NCBI GenBank assembly: GCA_039105265.1
Contig: JAPFFF010000034.1
Location: forward strand, 682,001-746,000
Length of the DNA: 64,000 nucleotides
Origin: Tritrichomonas musculus
Lineage: Eukaryota; Parabasalia; Tritrichomonadida; Tritrichomonadidae
Direction: 5' to 3'
The position numbers were made by a program, and so were the translations under genes. The notes under the pieces are model-generated. The model saw nothing but the letters and a program-made list of their open reading frames with translations. It made no database searches and was not told the DNA's origin. The first letter of the stretch is position 1. The number at the start of each line of letters is the position of its first letter. This document shows, piece by piece, positions 1 to 7,849 of this stretch.

Positions 1-1
1 A

Positions 2-115
2 AACGCTTTAACAGAAATGAAGGAATCAGATTTATATGTACTAAGATATGGTAGACTTTATAAGAATTACAACGGAATGTACAAAGAAACAATAACTAGC
101 ATCAACAATGAATAA
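2..115 (+). CDS. C-terminal tail of an outer-Polinton protein (runs in from left edge)
   Basis: An open frame enters from the left edge and ends in TAA at 113-115 after 37 residues (ending TITSINNE). Nothing in this short tail is diagnostic. It is followed by an intergenic cassette that also follows the gene at 25,947, which supports its being the true 3' end of an element gene. Its length and product cannot be judged from this window. Confidence 0.55.
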   Translation, partial: NALTEMKESDLYVLRYGRLYKNYNGMYKETITSINNE

Positions 116-190
116 AAAACTATCGCCTTATTTTTGTATTTTCATGCCCAAAGGTGAAGAGGTGAATTGTCACCTATTTTTTGTCACCTT
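116..190 (+). terminator. Shared 3'-flank cassette of outer Polinton, left copy
   Basis: Immediately after the stop at 115 comes AACTATCGCCTTATTTTTG, then at 151-190 a GGTGA...TCACC-rich stretch with imperfect dyad symmetry. The same two blocks, in inverted orientation, follow the gene ending at 25,947, and a further copy of the second block follows the gene ending at 25,783. The position just after stop codons suggests a 3' end-forming or terminator element. Confidence 0.5.
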
Positions 191-259
191 TATTTTTTTA
201 GTTAATTTTTATCATCCATTTACATAAACCTAATGATAGCGCAAACAAATACACAAGCT

Positions 260-265
260 CAAGTC
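260..265. repeat. Target-site duplication CAAGTC, left copy
   Basis: CAAGTC lies immediately outside the left inverted repeat of the inner Polinton and again immediately outside the right one (24,791-24,796). Six base pairs is the target duplication length known for Polinton integrases. Confidence 0.95.
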
Positions 266-572
266 AGTAGTGATAGTGTATCAATAATCGGGGTCAGATA
301 GAATCCACCCAAAAACGCCCATAAATGGCCCATTTTTGGGCCCATATTCGGGTTAAAATTCAAAATCCACATATGGGACCCATACCGCATACTACCCCAA
401 AACGCCTTTAAAACGCCCATATTCGGGCCCATACAAATTCCGAAAATAGGCCGCATATGGACCACCTATGGACCACTTATGGGACCACATATGGGACTAC
501 CTATGGAGCAGACCGATGGAACGTTCCGATGGCGACACAGACCGATGGGACAGACCATGACAGACAAAAATA
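266..572 (+). repeat. Left terminal inverted repeat of inner Polinton (307 bp)
   Basis: Matches the reverse complement of 24,484-24,790 with no difference I could see. It starts with AG, as Polinton ends do. It is packed with short iterations: variants of CCCATATTCGGG and, at about 455-505, four to five TATGGACCACC-like units, then the palindrome GGAACGTTCC near 516. Iterations of this kind suit binding by integrase or replication proteins. Confidence 0.95.
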
Positions 573-630
573 TCCCATATTCGGGGACTCAGATGATTTT
601 GGGAAAACCTATTTTTATATTTGAATATTG

Positions 631-640
631 ATTTTTTATC
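631..640 (+). promoter_or_regulatory. TTTTTTATC-type upstream motif
   Basis: ATTTTTTATC ends 9 bases before the ATG at 650. The same motif at about the same distance precedes the minus-strand genes starting at 24,012 and 24,442, and TTTTTATC precedes genes of the outer element at 26,243 and 31,360. A short-range promoter is inferred. Confidence 0.5.
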
Positions 641-649
641 GCATCCCAA

Positions 650-1129
650 ATGGAAGCCACTCCAAACCACCTCAATGTCTACGAATACATCAACACACTA
701 GTAGCCATATCGCCAAAGCCCGATGGATTTGCAAAATGCAATTTCGCGATATTATGTGACAAGTTCCCATTCAACTTGAAGAACTCATTGTACCTCGCGA
801 AGGTCCTATATGTATCACTCCAGAATGATACTGAAACCATTAGATTCTACCCTAATAAGCTCAAGGAGATGGGCCTCGAATTTGTCAAATTGTCATCCAA
901 TAGTAGACGCAAATTGAGTGTCAACATGCAGGAGTTCTTCGTAAATGGGAATACCGAAAAGCACGAATACAAGGAATGTCCGTATTACAAATACTCGATT
1001 GAGAGAACCAATATAAATACCAAGGATCTCATTGCCAAATTACGTGAAAAATACGATATTGCAGAACCTGATGTATTCATCGGCAAGCATCAGGATTTGG
1101 TATTGGATGCTGACCCAGAGTTTGCCTAA
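650..1129 (+). CDS. Conserved Polinton protein of unknown function (159 aa)
   Basis: First gene inside the left repeat. It is clearly homologous to the 149-aa protein at 27,932-28,381 of the outer element. Shared blocks are FAILCD(K/R)(F/Y)P, YLAKV(L/I)Y(V/I)S, (N)SRRK and MQEFFVNG, and both proteins end with a segment of the form DVFIG/ELFIG. Keeping a homologue in two otherwise divergent Polintons suggests a core function, but no known domain was recognised. The start is chosen from the TTTTTTATC motif just upstream. The stop overlaps the stop of the convergent ATPase gene by 4 bases. Confidence 0.8.
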   Translation: MEATPNHLNVYEYINTLVAISPKPDGFAKCNFAILCDKFPFNLKNSLYLAKVLYVSLQNDTETIRFYPNKLKEMGLEFVKLSSNSRRKLSVNMQEFFVNGNTEKHEYKECPYYKYSIERTNINTKDLIAKLREKYDIAEPDVFIGKHQDLVLDADPEFA

Positions 1130-2082
1130 ACCTTTGAGTACACCACTTGCATATCATGTTCAACCGTGTTCACCAATATGAAATCATGTCCAGATAAGGT
1201 TCTATATTTTTGCCACAACTCCTCGAACTCACACGGTATGCTCACCTGCTGATATATGTAATTGAGTTTCTGCCGTGAGAACCCATTGAATATGAAGAAT
1301 GATGTGCAGTTATTTTTGTAATCGGTTGGAACACCCTTGAAGAACTGGATATTGATGTATACGATTGAGTTCTTATGACGCAACTGGGTGATATAGTTTG
1401 TGAAGTATGCTGATTTCAACAGCTTGCTCTTAATGAAGTCCTCGCACAGGATTATGGTGTTGAGTGGTACATTGGGTTTCCCGAGTTTGTTGATATGGAG
1501 GAACTCAAACATCTGTTGCAGCTTGGACTCGGTCGCAGACAAGTCTGCTCCAGCTGACGCTTCAACTGTAGCCTTCCCAACCGAGCTATATTTGTTATAC
1601 AACTCCTTCCATAGATCAAGCTCCTTCAAATACCGTTCAGCATTACTATCAGCGACGACCTCAATAGGCAGGTTGATGAGCTCGCGTTGAGATTCAAATG
1701 TGGAATCATTTATAATACCGTTCTTACTCACATAAACGATCATATGAAAACCCCCGTTATTGAGTCTACTCATTTGAATGATATCGCGAATTACTGTATG
1801 GCTCTTGCCTTTGCCTTGTGATGCCACCAGTATGTTCAAAGTATTGTACCACGCATAGATCCCATTAGCGATTGGCCTTATGGATGCATTCGTGATTTTA
1901 TCCCTATTCTTGGAATAGGCCTCACTCATAGCCGCGTCAACATCGAATCTCTGGGAAACCGGTTGCTGCCTCTGGTACCTATCGAATGTATCAAGATCAA
2001 TTGGATCTTCACTGGAACTGTCTGATAATTCAATAGCTGTATAGTCGAAAAGGGTTGGTTGTAGGCGCTTGTAATATAACAT
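1126..2082 (-). CDS. DNA-packaging ATPase (FtsK/HerA-type, Polinton)
   Basis: A 318-aa P-loop ATPase that in this family is thought to pump DNA into capsids. The Walker A motif ASQGKGKS is near residue 85 and a Walker B-like segment (NTIILCEDF) near residue 210. Its size and position next to the capsid gene fit the Polinton A32-like ATPase, and the outer element has its own copy (31,921-32,775). The N-terminal 70 residues are acidic and lack a domain. It is preceded by a TATTTTTG motif. It is convergent with the 159-aa gene, overlapping by 4 bases. Confidence 0.85.
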   Translation of the reverse strand: MLYYKRLQPTLFDYTAIELSDSSSEDPIDLDTFDRYQRQQPVSQRFDVDAAMSEAYSKNRDKITNASIRPIANGIYAWYNTLNILVASQGKGKSHTVIRDIIQMSRLNNGGFHMIVYVSKNGIINDSTFESQRELINLPIEVVADSNAERYLKELDLWKELYNKYSSVGKATVEASAGADLSATESKLQQMFEFLHINKLGKPNVPLNTIILCEDFIKSKLLKSAYFTNYITQLRHKNSIVYINIQFFKGVPTDYKNNCTSFFIFNGFSRQKLNYIYQQVSIPCEFEELWQKYRTLSGHDFILVNTVEHDMQVVYSKV

Positions 2083-2087
2083 TTAAT

Positions 2088-2095
2088 CAAAAATA
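2088..2095 (-). promoter_or_regulatory. TATTTTTG upstream motif (ATPase gene)
   Basis: TATTTTTG on the minus strand ends 5 bases before the ATPase ATG. It is one of many identical octamers placed just upstream of start codons in this element. Confidence 0.55.
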
Positions 2096-2101
2096 AAGCT
2101 T

Positions 2102-2251
2102 TTAGGCATATAGTGTGCGCCTCAGCTCATCAGTCAGCTCAGGTGGTTCATCTTCAGCTGTAAGCGATACCAGTAATAGCAGTTCAACTACATTGGTCAC
2201 CAATATCAATCCCAATAGTATATTCATAATGATTTCACTAGCGCTGGACAT
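2102..2251 (-). CDS. Small single-pass membrane protein (49 aa)
   Basis: A short open frame between the ATPase gene and the 216-aa gene: MSSASEIIMNILLGLILV then a hydrophobic run to about residue 32, followed by an acidic tail (AEDEPPELTDELRR). The layout predicts one transmembrane helix with the N terminus short and the charged tail on the other side. The start is preceded by a weak variant of the upstream motif (TATTTAAATTTG). Polintons and adenovirus-like viruses often carry such small membrane proteins, but I know of no direct match, so it is called on frame, position and composition only. Confidence 0.6.
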   Translation of the reverse strand: MSSASEIIMNILLGLILVTNVVELLLLVSLTAEDEPPELTDELRRTLYA

Positions 2252-2261
2252 TTATGCAAAT

Positions 2262-2912
2262 TTAAATACAAATTTTGAGTGATATCGAGTGTCTTATGAG
2301 CTCGGTCCATACATGGTTATATCCATATTTCAACTCATTGGATACCCCGTTTTTGGACACCAATATCTTATCGATTTTCATGTACTTGGAGTTTGAAACA
2401 CAACCAGTGCACCCACTGTCCTCATTGATGACCAGCTCAACCTTGTCAGCCTTAGTGAGTATCTTAATGAGCTCCATCAGTGTATTGCTATGACACACAA
2501 GATAGTTGTTCATCCTCAGTGGATTGGTCTCATAGATATTCAGCAATATCTCGAGGAATTTATTTTTGGTACCCAAGTCGTCAGTGTCGGGGTCTAATGA
2601 ACGATCGATTGTCGAAGACTCAGGGAATGAAGTTCCATGGGGTGGACTGTTTATTGGAGCAACTGATGGATATGGACCAGTTGTCGAGGCTGTAGTAAAA
2701 TTTGCATCCTGGGTGCCAGTTTGGGTATATACCCCTTCGGGGTTTAGTCCTTTAGTGTATCCCATTTGGGGTTGCATCTGTGGGACTTGAGGGTATGATA
2801 CCGGTTGAACTGGTGGAGGTCTATTCGCGGCGATCTTAATATTCACATTCTGCTCTTGCTTAACACTCGCATCATTCTCACTTGATAGAATTCTAGCCTT
2901 ATGGAGAGACAT
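2262..2912 (-). CDS. Conserved Polinton protein of unknown function (216 aa)
   Basis: The ATG at 2,912 (MSLHKARIL) is used because a TATTTTTG motif lies 10 bases upstream. The N-terminal 100 residues are Pro/Gln-rich and probably disordered. The C-terminal 110 residues resemble the end of the 175-aa outer-element protein at 26,904-27,431: both have an L-x-x-(L/I)IK-x-(L/I) stretch, an E/D-D-x-GC block (INEDSGCTGC versus LDEDVGCCAG) and a later K(I/S)DKI/KIDSI segment. It lies directly upstream of the capsid gene in neither element, so its role cannot be inferred from order. Confidence 0.75.
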   Translation of the reverse strand: MSLHKARILSSENDASVKQEQNVNIKIAANRPPPVQPVSYPQVPQMQPQMGYTKGLNPEGVYTQTGTQDANFTTASTTGPYPSVAPINSPPHGTSFPESSTIDRSLDPDTDDLGTKNKFLEILLNIYETNPLRMNNYLVCHSNTLMELIKILTKADKVELVINEDSGCTGCVSNSKYMKIDKILVSKNGVSNELKYGYNHVWTELIRHSISLKICI

Positions 2913-2922
2913 TTCCAAAGTG

Positions 2923-2930
2923 CAAAAATA
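2923..2930 (-). promoter_or_regulatory. TATTTTTG upstream motif (216-aa gene)
   Basis: Minus-strand TATTTTTG ends 10 bases upstream of the ATG at 2,912. It decides this start over in-frame non-ATG codons further out. Confidence 0.55.
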
Positions 2931-2954
2931 TTTTTACCACTAATGCCATATTTC

Positions 2955-4907
2955 TCATGCCATTTCTGGATCAACTTGTGAGCCAGCTGGTGATTCATCA
3001 TCGATATATTCAAGGCCATCGAGTGAGAGCTTGAAGTAGGTGTCTCTGCATAAACAGAGTTGTACAGGTGGTGGTCTAACAATGGCTCCACTTGGTTCGA
3101 TAATCTTGTAATATGTATCATTATCACCAGTGAATATTGGTTGACCATTGACTTGTATTTGGATATTGCCTTTGCCACCATCTAAGCCATCATAACAGTA
3201 TCCAGCAGATGCACGTTCAGTTTGGACATTGAATACAAATGATGTGGCATCACTCAATGTATTGCGATATCGGACACCATTTTCATCGTTCTTGGGCATG
3301 GTGAAGCTATCTTCGAATTCCTTTGAACATTGGAGTGTGATACCATCGAGGTCTCCAGCTGTTAATTGACTTTCGAAGAATCTGGCACCAATGGTACTGA
3401 CATTCTCATCTGGGAAGTTCTTACCACCAATATTCAAAAAGCAGTTTTGGTAAACCGGATTCTCAAATACAGTCAAATCATTGTGATGCTTGGGGAACAA
3501 CAATGACATGCTTGTGACATTGATTAATGGGATATTCAATGTAGACTTGATTCCGTTAGCGGCAGCTGCAATTGGGAATGCATGGTAATCTACCTTTTGA
3601 GATGGGATTACTAGACCTTCACGTAATATGGATTCAATGCTTGCACGAGTGGCTTCACAAACACCATAGCCTTGCATGTTGGACTTACAGAGAGTGATGG
3701 TCATTCGGTTAACAGTGAGTGTTGCTGGTTGTGATGAGTAATGAGCACTCATCAATTTATTAGCTTCGGTTTTAGATACGAAATTGACGTAGACATGACC
3801 TGCATGTGATGGTTGAGGTAATTTACCATGTTCTTTGGTATAATGAGCTTGGCAAATTGCTTTATTATCATCAGTCTTTTCAATTCCAAGTTCAGTAAAC
3901 TCTTCATCTGTAAATCCAAAGATGAATGAACAATTTTCAATCAGATCATCGAAATCACCTCCAGATGCAGATACGTATTGTTCTCTAACTTCATACTTCA
4001 ATTGATATTTAGTTGGTGTTGGTTCGGGAGATGGTGGATTTGGATTATCACCAGGTCCTGGGATGATAGCCTCATTACCGATTTGAGTGAATTGGTGTTT
4101 GAGATGTCCATGAGCTTTGATTTGTTTGAGTTTATCGAGTTCCTCTGGGGATACGGTATCATTATCTTCTAGGAATGCCTTGGCTTCAGCAACCGTGTAT
4201 GGGTCAATGGCAGCCCAAACAAGACCAGCTGGACTGACTTGGAATCTAATGGATAAATCACCAATGATTCCGTTGGGGAATAAGTCGAATGCCTGTAATG
4301 CAAGCAAGTCATCAAATGGTACATTCAAGTCGAATTCAGTTGTGGTCTTACCACCATCCTTGAAGCTATTGAGATTAACGTATGAACCAGCATGAGTTTG
4401 ACTGTAATTGCTGATGTTCTCCCATAAGCTGTGAACGAATCTGCGACGCATCTTCTCAGTCTCTGGCTTCAAAACCGAGTATAGGAAGCCCTCGCGAATG
4501 CATTCATTTTGCTGATATCCGACATTGACATTGTTATGGAGAATCTCGAGCCTGTCGAATAATTGGTTCGAGGACTTAAATCCGACAAACAGTTTATAGA
4601 AGTTATTTGGATCATTGATCTCTTGCAATTTGGACAAATCGGTGTTCAATTGCAAATCGAGTTTGATGTGGAATGTGAGGAAGCCTTTGTCGATATCGCT
4701 AATGAAGTGGTCGGGATGTGTTAATGAAATCTGTGAGTACTGGCCTTGGTGAAATGGGGCTGGCTGGTCATGGCAATCGACAGTTCTAAATGAGAAGCTT
4801 CTGGTACCATCATTCACATTGATGATATTTCGCATCTTCTGGAATGTGTCATTGACATTCCCAACCTCGTATTTCAAATTGTGAGCTCTTTCGTTCCTGT
4901 ATCTCAT
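2955..4907 (-). CDS. Major capsid protein (double jelly-roll, Polinton)
   Basis: A 650-aa protein starting MRYRNERAHNLKYEV at 4,907. The N-terminal part has the pattern expected of a double jelly-roll capsid protein: a receptor-like strand region with FVGFKSSNQLFDRLEI, then IREGFLYSVLKPETEKMRRRF and the segment FDLNVPFDDLLALQAFDLFP, which closely resembles the known VPLSHLFPFFE-type hexon motif of Polinton capsids. A proline-rich insertion lies near residue 290. The C-terminal half is beta-rich. Its neighbours are a protein VI-like gene, divergently arranged, and the packaging ATPase. The family forms the capsid shell; whether this copy makes particles is not known. Confidence 0.8.
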   Translation of the reverse strand: MRYRNERAHNLKYEVGNVNDTFQKMRNIINVNDGTRSFSFRTVDCHDQPAPFHQGQYSQISLTHPDHFISDIDKGFLTFHIKLDLQLNTDLSKLQEINDPNNFYKLFVGFKSSNQLFDRLEILHNNVNVGYQQNECIREGFLYSVLKPETEKMRRRFVHSLWENISNYSQTHAGSYVNLNSFKDGGKTTTEFDLNVPFDDLLALQAFDLFPNGIIGDLSIRFQVSPAGLVWAAIDPYTVAEAKAFLEDNDTVSPEELDKLKQIKAHGHLKHQFTQIGNEAIIPGPGDNPNPPSPEPTPTKYQLKYEVREQYVSASGGDFDDLIENCSFIFGFTDEEFTELGIEKTDDNKAICQAHYTKEHGKLPQPSHAGHVYVNFVSKTEANKLMSAHYSSQPATLTVNRMTITLCKSNMQGYGVCEATRASIESILREGLVIPSQKVDYHAFPIAAAANGIKSTLNIPLINVTSMSLLFPKHHNDLTVFENPVYQNCFLNIGGKNFPDENVSTIGARFFESQLTAGDLDGITLQCSKEFEDSFTMPKNDENGVRYRNTLSDATSFVFNVQTERASAGYCYDGLDGGKGNIQIQVNGQPIFTGDNDTYYKIIEPSGAIVRPPPVQLCLCRDTYFKLSLDGLEYIDDESPAGSQVDPEMA

Positions 4908-4937
4908 TTTGTATCTTGGAAAAAAGCTTGAAATCAC

Positions 4938-4944
4938 ATTTTTG
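4938..4944 (+). promoter_or_regulatory. ATTTTTG upstream motif (protein VI-like gene)
   Basis: CATTTTTG, one base from the common octamer, ends 10 bases before the ATG at 4,955. It lies in the 47-bp divergent gap shared with the capsid gene. Confidence 0.45.
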
Positions 4945-4954
4945 TATATACCAA

Positions 4955-5206
4955 ATGGGTATTGGCATCTTCAAGAAGATTAAGAACGCTTTCAAGAACG
5001 TCGGCAGTAAGCTCAAGAATGCAGCTCAAACTGTCATCCGCAACATCCCAAGGGCAGTTGATATTGGTAAGGGGATCATCAATAGGATCAAGCCAATCGC
5101 CGACTTCATACCAGGTGTTGGACCAGTTGTAGACACCATCAGCACTGGACTCAATTACGTAAGCAAAGCTAATGATATAGGCAAATCCATACTGGACAAG
5201 GTTTGA
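4955..5206 (+). CDS. Protein VI-like minor capsid peptide (83 aa)
   Basis: MGIGIFKKIKNAFKNVGSK starts a basic amphipathic helix followed by a Gly/Pro-rich hydrophobic segment (ADFIPGVGPVVDTISTGLNY). The same plan of a basic amphipathic N terminus then a hydrophobic Gly-rich core is seen in the 146-aa outer-element protein at 31,474-31,914. It resembles the membrane-active protein VI of adenoviruses and the corresponding proteins of Polintons and virophages. The gene is divergent from the major capsid gene with a 47-bp shared gap. The assignment rests on composition and context. Confidence 0.6.
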   Translation: MGIGIFKKIKNAFKNVGSKLKNAAQTVIRNIPRAVDIGKGIINRIKPIADFIPGVGPVVDTISTGLNYVSKANDIGKSILDKV

Positions 5207-5237
5207 TCATCATAGAATATCCACATACATATGAATA

Positions 5238-5245
5238 TATTTTTG
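5238..5245 (+). promoter_or_regulatory. TATTTTTG upstream motif
   Basis: The octamer lies 48 bases before the ATG at 5,294. A 5-codon ATG frame (5,257-5,274) lies between, so either a longer leader with a small upstream frame is used or the mapped start is late. Confidence 0.45.
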
Positions 5246-5293
5246 TCCGTTTTGAAATGAATACGCGATATTAGGGTTATTAATGATAACAAG

Positions 5294-5692
5294 ATGGAGC
5301 AACGCACGTTCAACTCAGTAGAGGAGTTCGACCTGTTCTACCAGAAGTACAAGGACATGTTCAATGAGAAGACCACCAATTACCTCAATAAAACCTACAA
5401 AATAATCACCCCCGAATGCGAGTACAGGATTACCAAACGCACTGGCAAGGATGGCTCTAGTAATGTGTTTCTCAAGAAGATCACCAAGCCAACCGATAAT
5501 GACAACCTGGTGGAGATCCAATTTGCAAGCATTCGAGCTGACATCAATGCATTGCAGTCAACAGTTGATGAATACACCAAACGGATTACCACTCTGGAGA
5601 ACACCATTGGCGTGATCACCACAAAAATAAATCAGCTCACCAGTACTGTGAATGAGTGTACTGATGCAGTGAACAGTCTCCTGAGGCATTAG
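5294..5692 (+). CDS. Coiled-coil protein, unknown function (132 aa)
   Basis: Residues 1-75 are mixed and charged. From about residue 80 to the end there is a clean heptad pattern (IRADINALQSTVDEYTKRI...LENTIGVITTKINQLTSTV), typical of a trimeric or dimeric coiled coil. In a virus-like element this could be a fibre, adaptor or scaffold part, but no family was recognised. The last codons overlap by 4 bases with the convergent 75-aa frame on the minus strand. Confidence 0.7.
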   Translation: MEQRTFNSVEEFDLFYQKYKDMFNEKTTNYLNKTYKIITPECEYRITKRTGKDGSSNVFLKKITKPTDNDNLVEIQFASIRADINALQSTVDEYTKRITTLENTIGVITTKINQLTSTVNECTDAVNSLLRH

Positions 5693-5916
5693 ATCTTGGA
5701 ATTATTTGGGATTACCTGGTGATTGAGTGAGTGGTGTAGAGTTGATGATGTTGACTTGATGATTGGGTCATGCACAACACACCCCTTATCTTCATATTTT
5801 GGGACTGTGGGTTTGGTACAACTCATAGTTCGCCTATTTCGCATGTGACGTTCCAGGTGATTGAAATACGTGAGCCCATTTGAATCTCTTAATACACGGC
5901 GTTCTTCATATGACAT
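5689..5916 (-). CDS. Small basic protein, unknown (75 aa)
   Basis: MSYEERRVLRDSNGLTYFNH begins a basic, His/Arg-rich protein with two cysteines and no recognised domain. It is kept as a likely gene because it fills the gap between two other genes, its stop overlaps the neighbouring stop by 4 bases just as at 1,126-1,129, and the start lies in a compact T-rich divergent spacer shared with the gene at 5,951. Confidence 0.5.
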   Translation of the reverse strand: MSYEERRVLRDSNGLTYFNHLERHMRNRRTMSCTKPTVPKYEDKGCVVHDPIIKSTSSTLHHSLNHQVIPNNSKI

Positions 5917-5950
5917 TTAATCTTGAAAAAACACTTTTTTTCATATCTAA

Positions 5951-6184
5951 ATGACTGAATTGGGAGAATACAAGAAGGAGATTCCAGAGCTTAAGCGCAT
6001 CAAACACGATCTCAAGGAGAAGTGCTATATGTATAAGGGCCACCTCAATAACATCAAAGGGGGTATGCTGGGTAGCAATGGACTAGCCGTTCGTGAATCA
6101 CTGATTGAGGATATCAATAGTCTGAAGGAGAAGGTCGCCAAACTCGAGAATGAGCTCGCTGAATTATCAAGCGATAACCGCTAA
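5951..6184 (+). CDS. Small coiled-coil protein, unknown (77 aa)
   Basis: Two helical stretches, about residues 5-35 and 48-74 (SLIEDINSLKEKVAKLENEL), show heptad spacing of hydrophobic residues. No known domain. It is followed within a few bases by a repeated palindromic element and then by the integrase gene, and its T-rich upstream region is shared with the divergent 75-aa gene. Confidence 0.65.
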   Translation: MTELGEYKKEIPELKRIKHDLKEKCYMYKGHLNNIKGGMLGSNGLAVRESLIEDINSLKEKVAKLENELAELSSDNR

Positions 6185-6220
6185 ATATGGGGTGTGGATT
6201 TCATAGAATTCTACCAGACC
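6182..6220 (-). terminator. Dispersed palindromic element, copy 1
   Basis: TAAATATGGGGTGTGG, a 5-base variation, then TAGAATTCTACCAGACC directly follow a stop codon. The reverse complement of this block occurs after the fibre-like gene (16,514-16,545), and its palindromic core recurs at 23,775. Placement after stops suggests a transcript-end signal. Orientation is given relative to copy 2. Confidence 0.5.
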
Positions 6221-6232
6221 GATTGAGACCAC

Positions 6233-6240
6233 TATTTTTG
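6233..6240 (+). promoter_or_regulatory. TATTTTTG upstream motif (integrase)
   Basis: The octamer ends 8 bases before the integrase ATG at 6,249, followed by CACATTAA. Confidence 0.6.
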
Positions 6241-6248
6241 CACATTAA

Positions 6249-7475
6249 ATGACTGACAACAGGAAATCGTTCAAGATATTCGACAATGAGTACAATTCGC
6301 TGCTCAAGTACCCATTCAAATCCAAGATATCGAAATTGGACCCATCACAGTTCATCATCAACCCAGAAACTCATCATGAGCCATTCGTGAAGGACTTCAA
6401 ATTGAAATCATGCAGTCCCTATTCAAAACCGGATTTCTCATTGGAACCCGGATGCTGGGAAGTCGATTTGATGTTTGCGAATTACACCACAAGGGCTAAT
6501 GGAACCGAGTCCGTGGTAGTCCATGAAACCATTTACCTCATCATGGTGAATGTCAACACACGGTATCTAATTGTGGAACCGCTTAAGAACAGACTAGCTG
6601 ATACCATCAAGACTGCATACACCAAAATCATTCTTGAGAAATATGATGACTTCAAATTCAATACCATCAAATGCGATGGTGAGAATAACCTACTCAAAGT
6701 GCTTGATATACTTGGCCGCTACAATCCATCCAGAAGTAAATATAGAGGTACCAAAAATGTGTTGATTGACCGCAATGCAGTGATTGTCGATAAATCCAAA
6801 CACAACAACGCTCACAAAATCGTTGATGCAACCATCAGGACACTCCGTAATGCATTCGGTTTAGATAATCGTCGGATTGGAGACCCATACCTGATGCAAC
6901 AGATGGTACACTTCTATAACAACACACCACATCGGTCTCTACGAATGCCCAATCCCAATTATCCAGGTGATGGAACCCAATATGACTCGTATCTAGCAAG
7001 GGTACCCAAGTGGATATACTACACACCCAATCAAATGCAGCACAACCCAGATTTGGAATGGAGATACATCAGGGATTGCCAACGGCGGCTACGTCGAGTC
7101 AAAAATAATATGCAAATGGGTGGACTACTGAGCTATCGCAAGGGCAATATCATATTGGTCCATTACGATACATCCAAAACTGAGAAGAAGCATGAGAAGC
7201 ATAGGCGCATATTCAATGAGATTGCCGAATTCATTAGATACCATAATGGGAACGTCGAATGCAAATTGCTGAAGCCATATCGTAGATTCCAGTTGAATGA
7301 TGATAAGCAAGCAGGAACTGCGTTCTATGTACCGTATACCAAAACCACAACTGGTCGAACGCCTAAGTCTGATGATGAGCGAGCTACCGTAACTGTCCCC
7401 ATTATGTATACCCGATTCGTGGCACCCAATTATGCATCACTAGGTGAAGACTATAAGCAGTACTTTGCTATCTAA
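6249..7475 (+). CDS. Retroviral-type integrase of inner Polinton (408 aa)
   Basis: The core resembles the RNase H-fold rve integrases that insert Polintons. Strand 1 is in PGCWEVDLMF (about residue 78) with the first catalytic Asp. The second Asp is in NTIKCDGENN near residue 140. The segment KHNNAHKIVDATIRTLRNAF near residue 182 and HFYNNTPHRSLRMPNPN near residue 221 are the typical end of the core. The C-terminal 170 residues are basic with an SH3/chromo-like beta stretch (GNIILVHYDTSKTEKKHEKHRRIF). It is probably co-transcribed with the 110-aa gene 4 bases downstream. It is consistent with the 6-bp target duplication at this element's ends. Confidence 0.85.
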   Translation: MTDNRKSFKIFDNEYNSLLKYPFKSKISKLDPSQFIINPETHHEPFVKDFKLKSCSPYSKPDFSLEPGCWEVDLMFANYTTRANGTESVVVHETIYLIMVNVNTRYLIVEPLKNRLADTIKTAYTKIILEKYDDFKFNTIKCDGENNLLKVLDILGRYNPSRSKYRGTKNVLIDRNAVIVDKSKHNNAHKIVDATIRTLRNAFGLDNRRIGDPYLMQQMVHFYNNTPHRSLRMPNPNYPGDGTQYDSYLARVPKWIYYTPNQMQHNPDLEWRYIRDCQRRLRRVKNNMQMGGLLSYRKGNIILVHYDTSKTEKKHEKHRRIFNEIAEFIRYHNGNVECKLLKPYRRFQLNDDKQAGTAFYVPYTKTTTGRTPKSDDERATVTVPIMYTRFVAPNYASLGEDYKQYFAI

Positions 7476-7478
7476 TAA

Positions 7479-7811
7479 ATGCCAAAGCGCTATTTCCATA
7501 CACAGACCACCGAGTTTAAGCTACCTGAGGACTTCATATATAGTCGCAATAAGAAGTACATCGTAGTGCAGTATGTGGGAGCTATCCTGAATAAGACCAT
7601 CATCGGTGATTTGATGGTACACTCGGATATTGTAGAATTCGACCCATACTGTGACCACTTCATAATGCTAGCCAACAGACGGCAAACCAAGTATCGCAAA
7701 TATGAGATGCTCAATAGGACCAAGCGAGATTTCAAAATATGGTTCACAGACCTGTATGGTAATGAGATAAAACCCGATGCATTCGTGCTATCATGCTTGC
7801 TAATCTATTGA
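7479..7811 (+). CDS. Unknown protein downstream of integrase (110 aa)
   Basis: It begins 3 bases after the integrase stop, with no promoter-like motif between, so it is likely on the same transcript. It is basic and aromatic with alternating hydrophobic residues (KYIVVQYVGAILNKTIIGDL), suggesting a small beta-rich fold. Not recognised. Confidence 0.65.
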   Translation: MPKRYFHTQTTEFKLPEDFIYSRNKKYIVVQYVGAILNKTIIGDLMVHSDIVEFDPYCDHFIMLANRRQTKYRKYEMLNRTKRDFKIWFTDLYGNEIKPDAFVLSCLLIY

Positions 7812-7836
7812 CCACAGTATGGCCCATATAGGAGTT

Positions 7837-7844
7837 TATTTTTG
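7837..7844 (+). promoter_or_regulatory. TATTTTTG upstream motif (467-aa gene)
   Basis: The octamer ends 5 bases before the ATG at 7,850. Confidence 0.55.
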
Positions 7845-7849
7845 GGTAA

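Noticed and set aside
259-465. Open frame on both inverted repeats (MVHMRPIFGICMGPNMG...)
   Set aside because: It is made of the short iterated words of the repeat, lacks an upstream motif at a fitting distance, and its repeat-like composition looks accidental.
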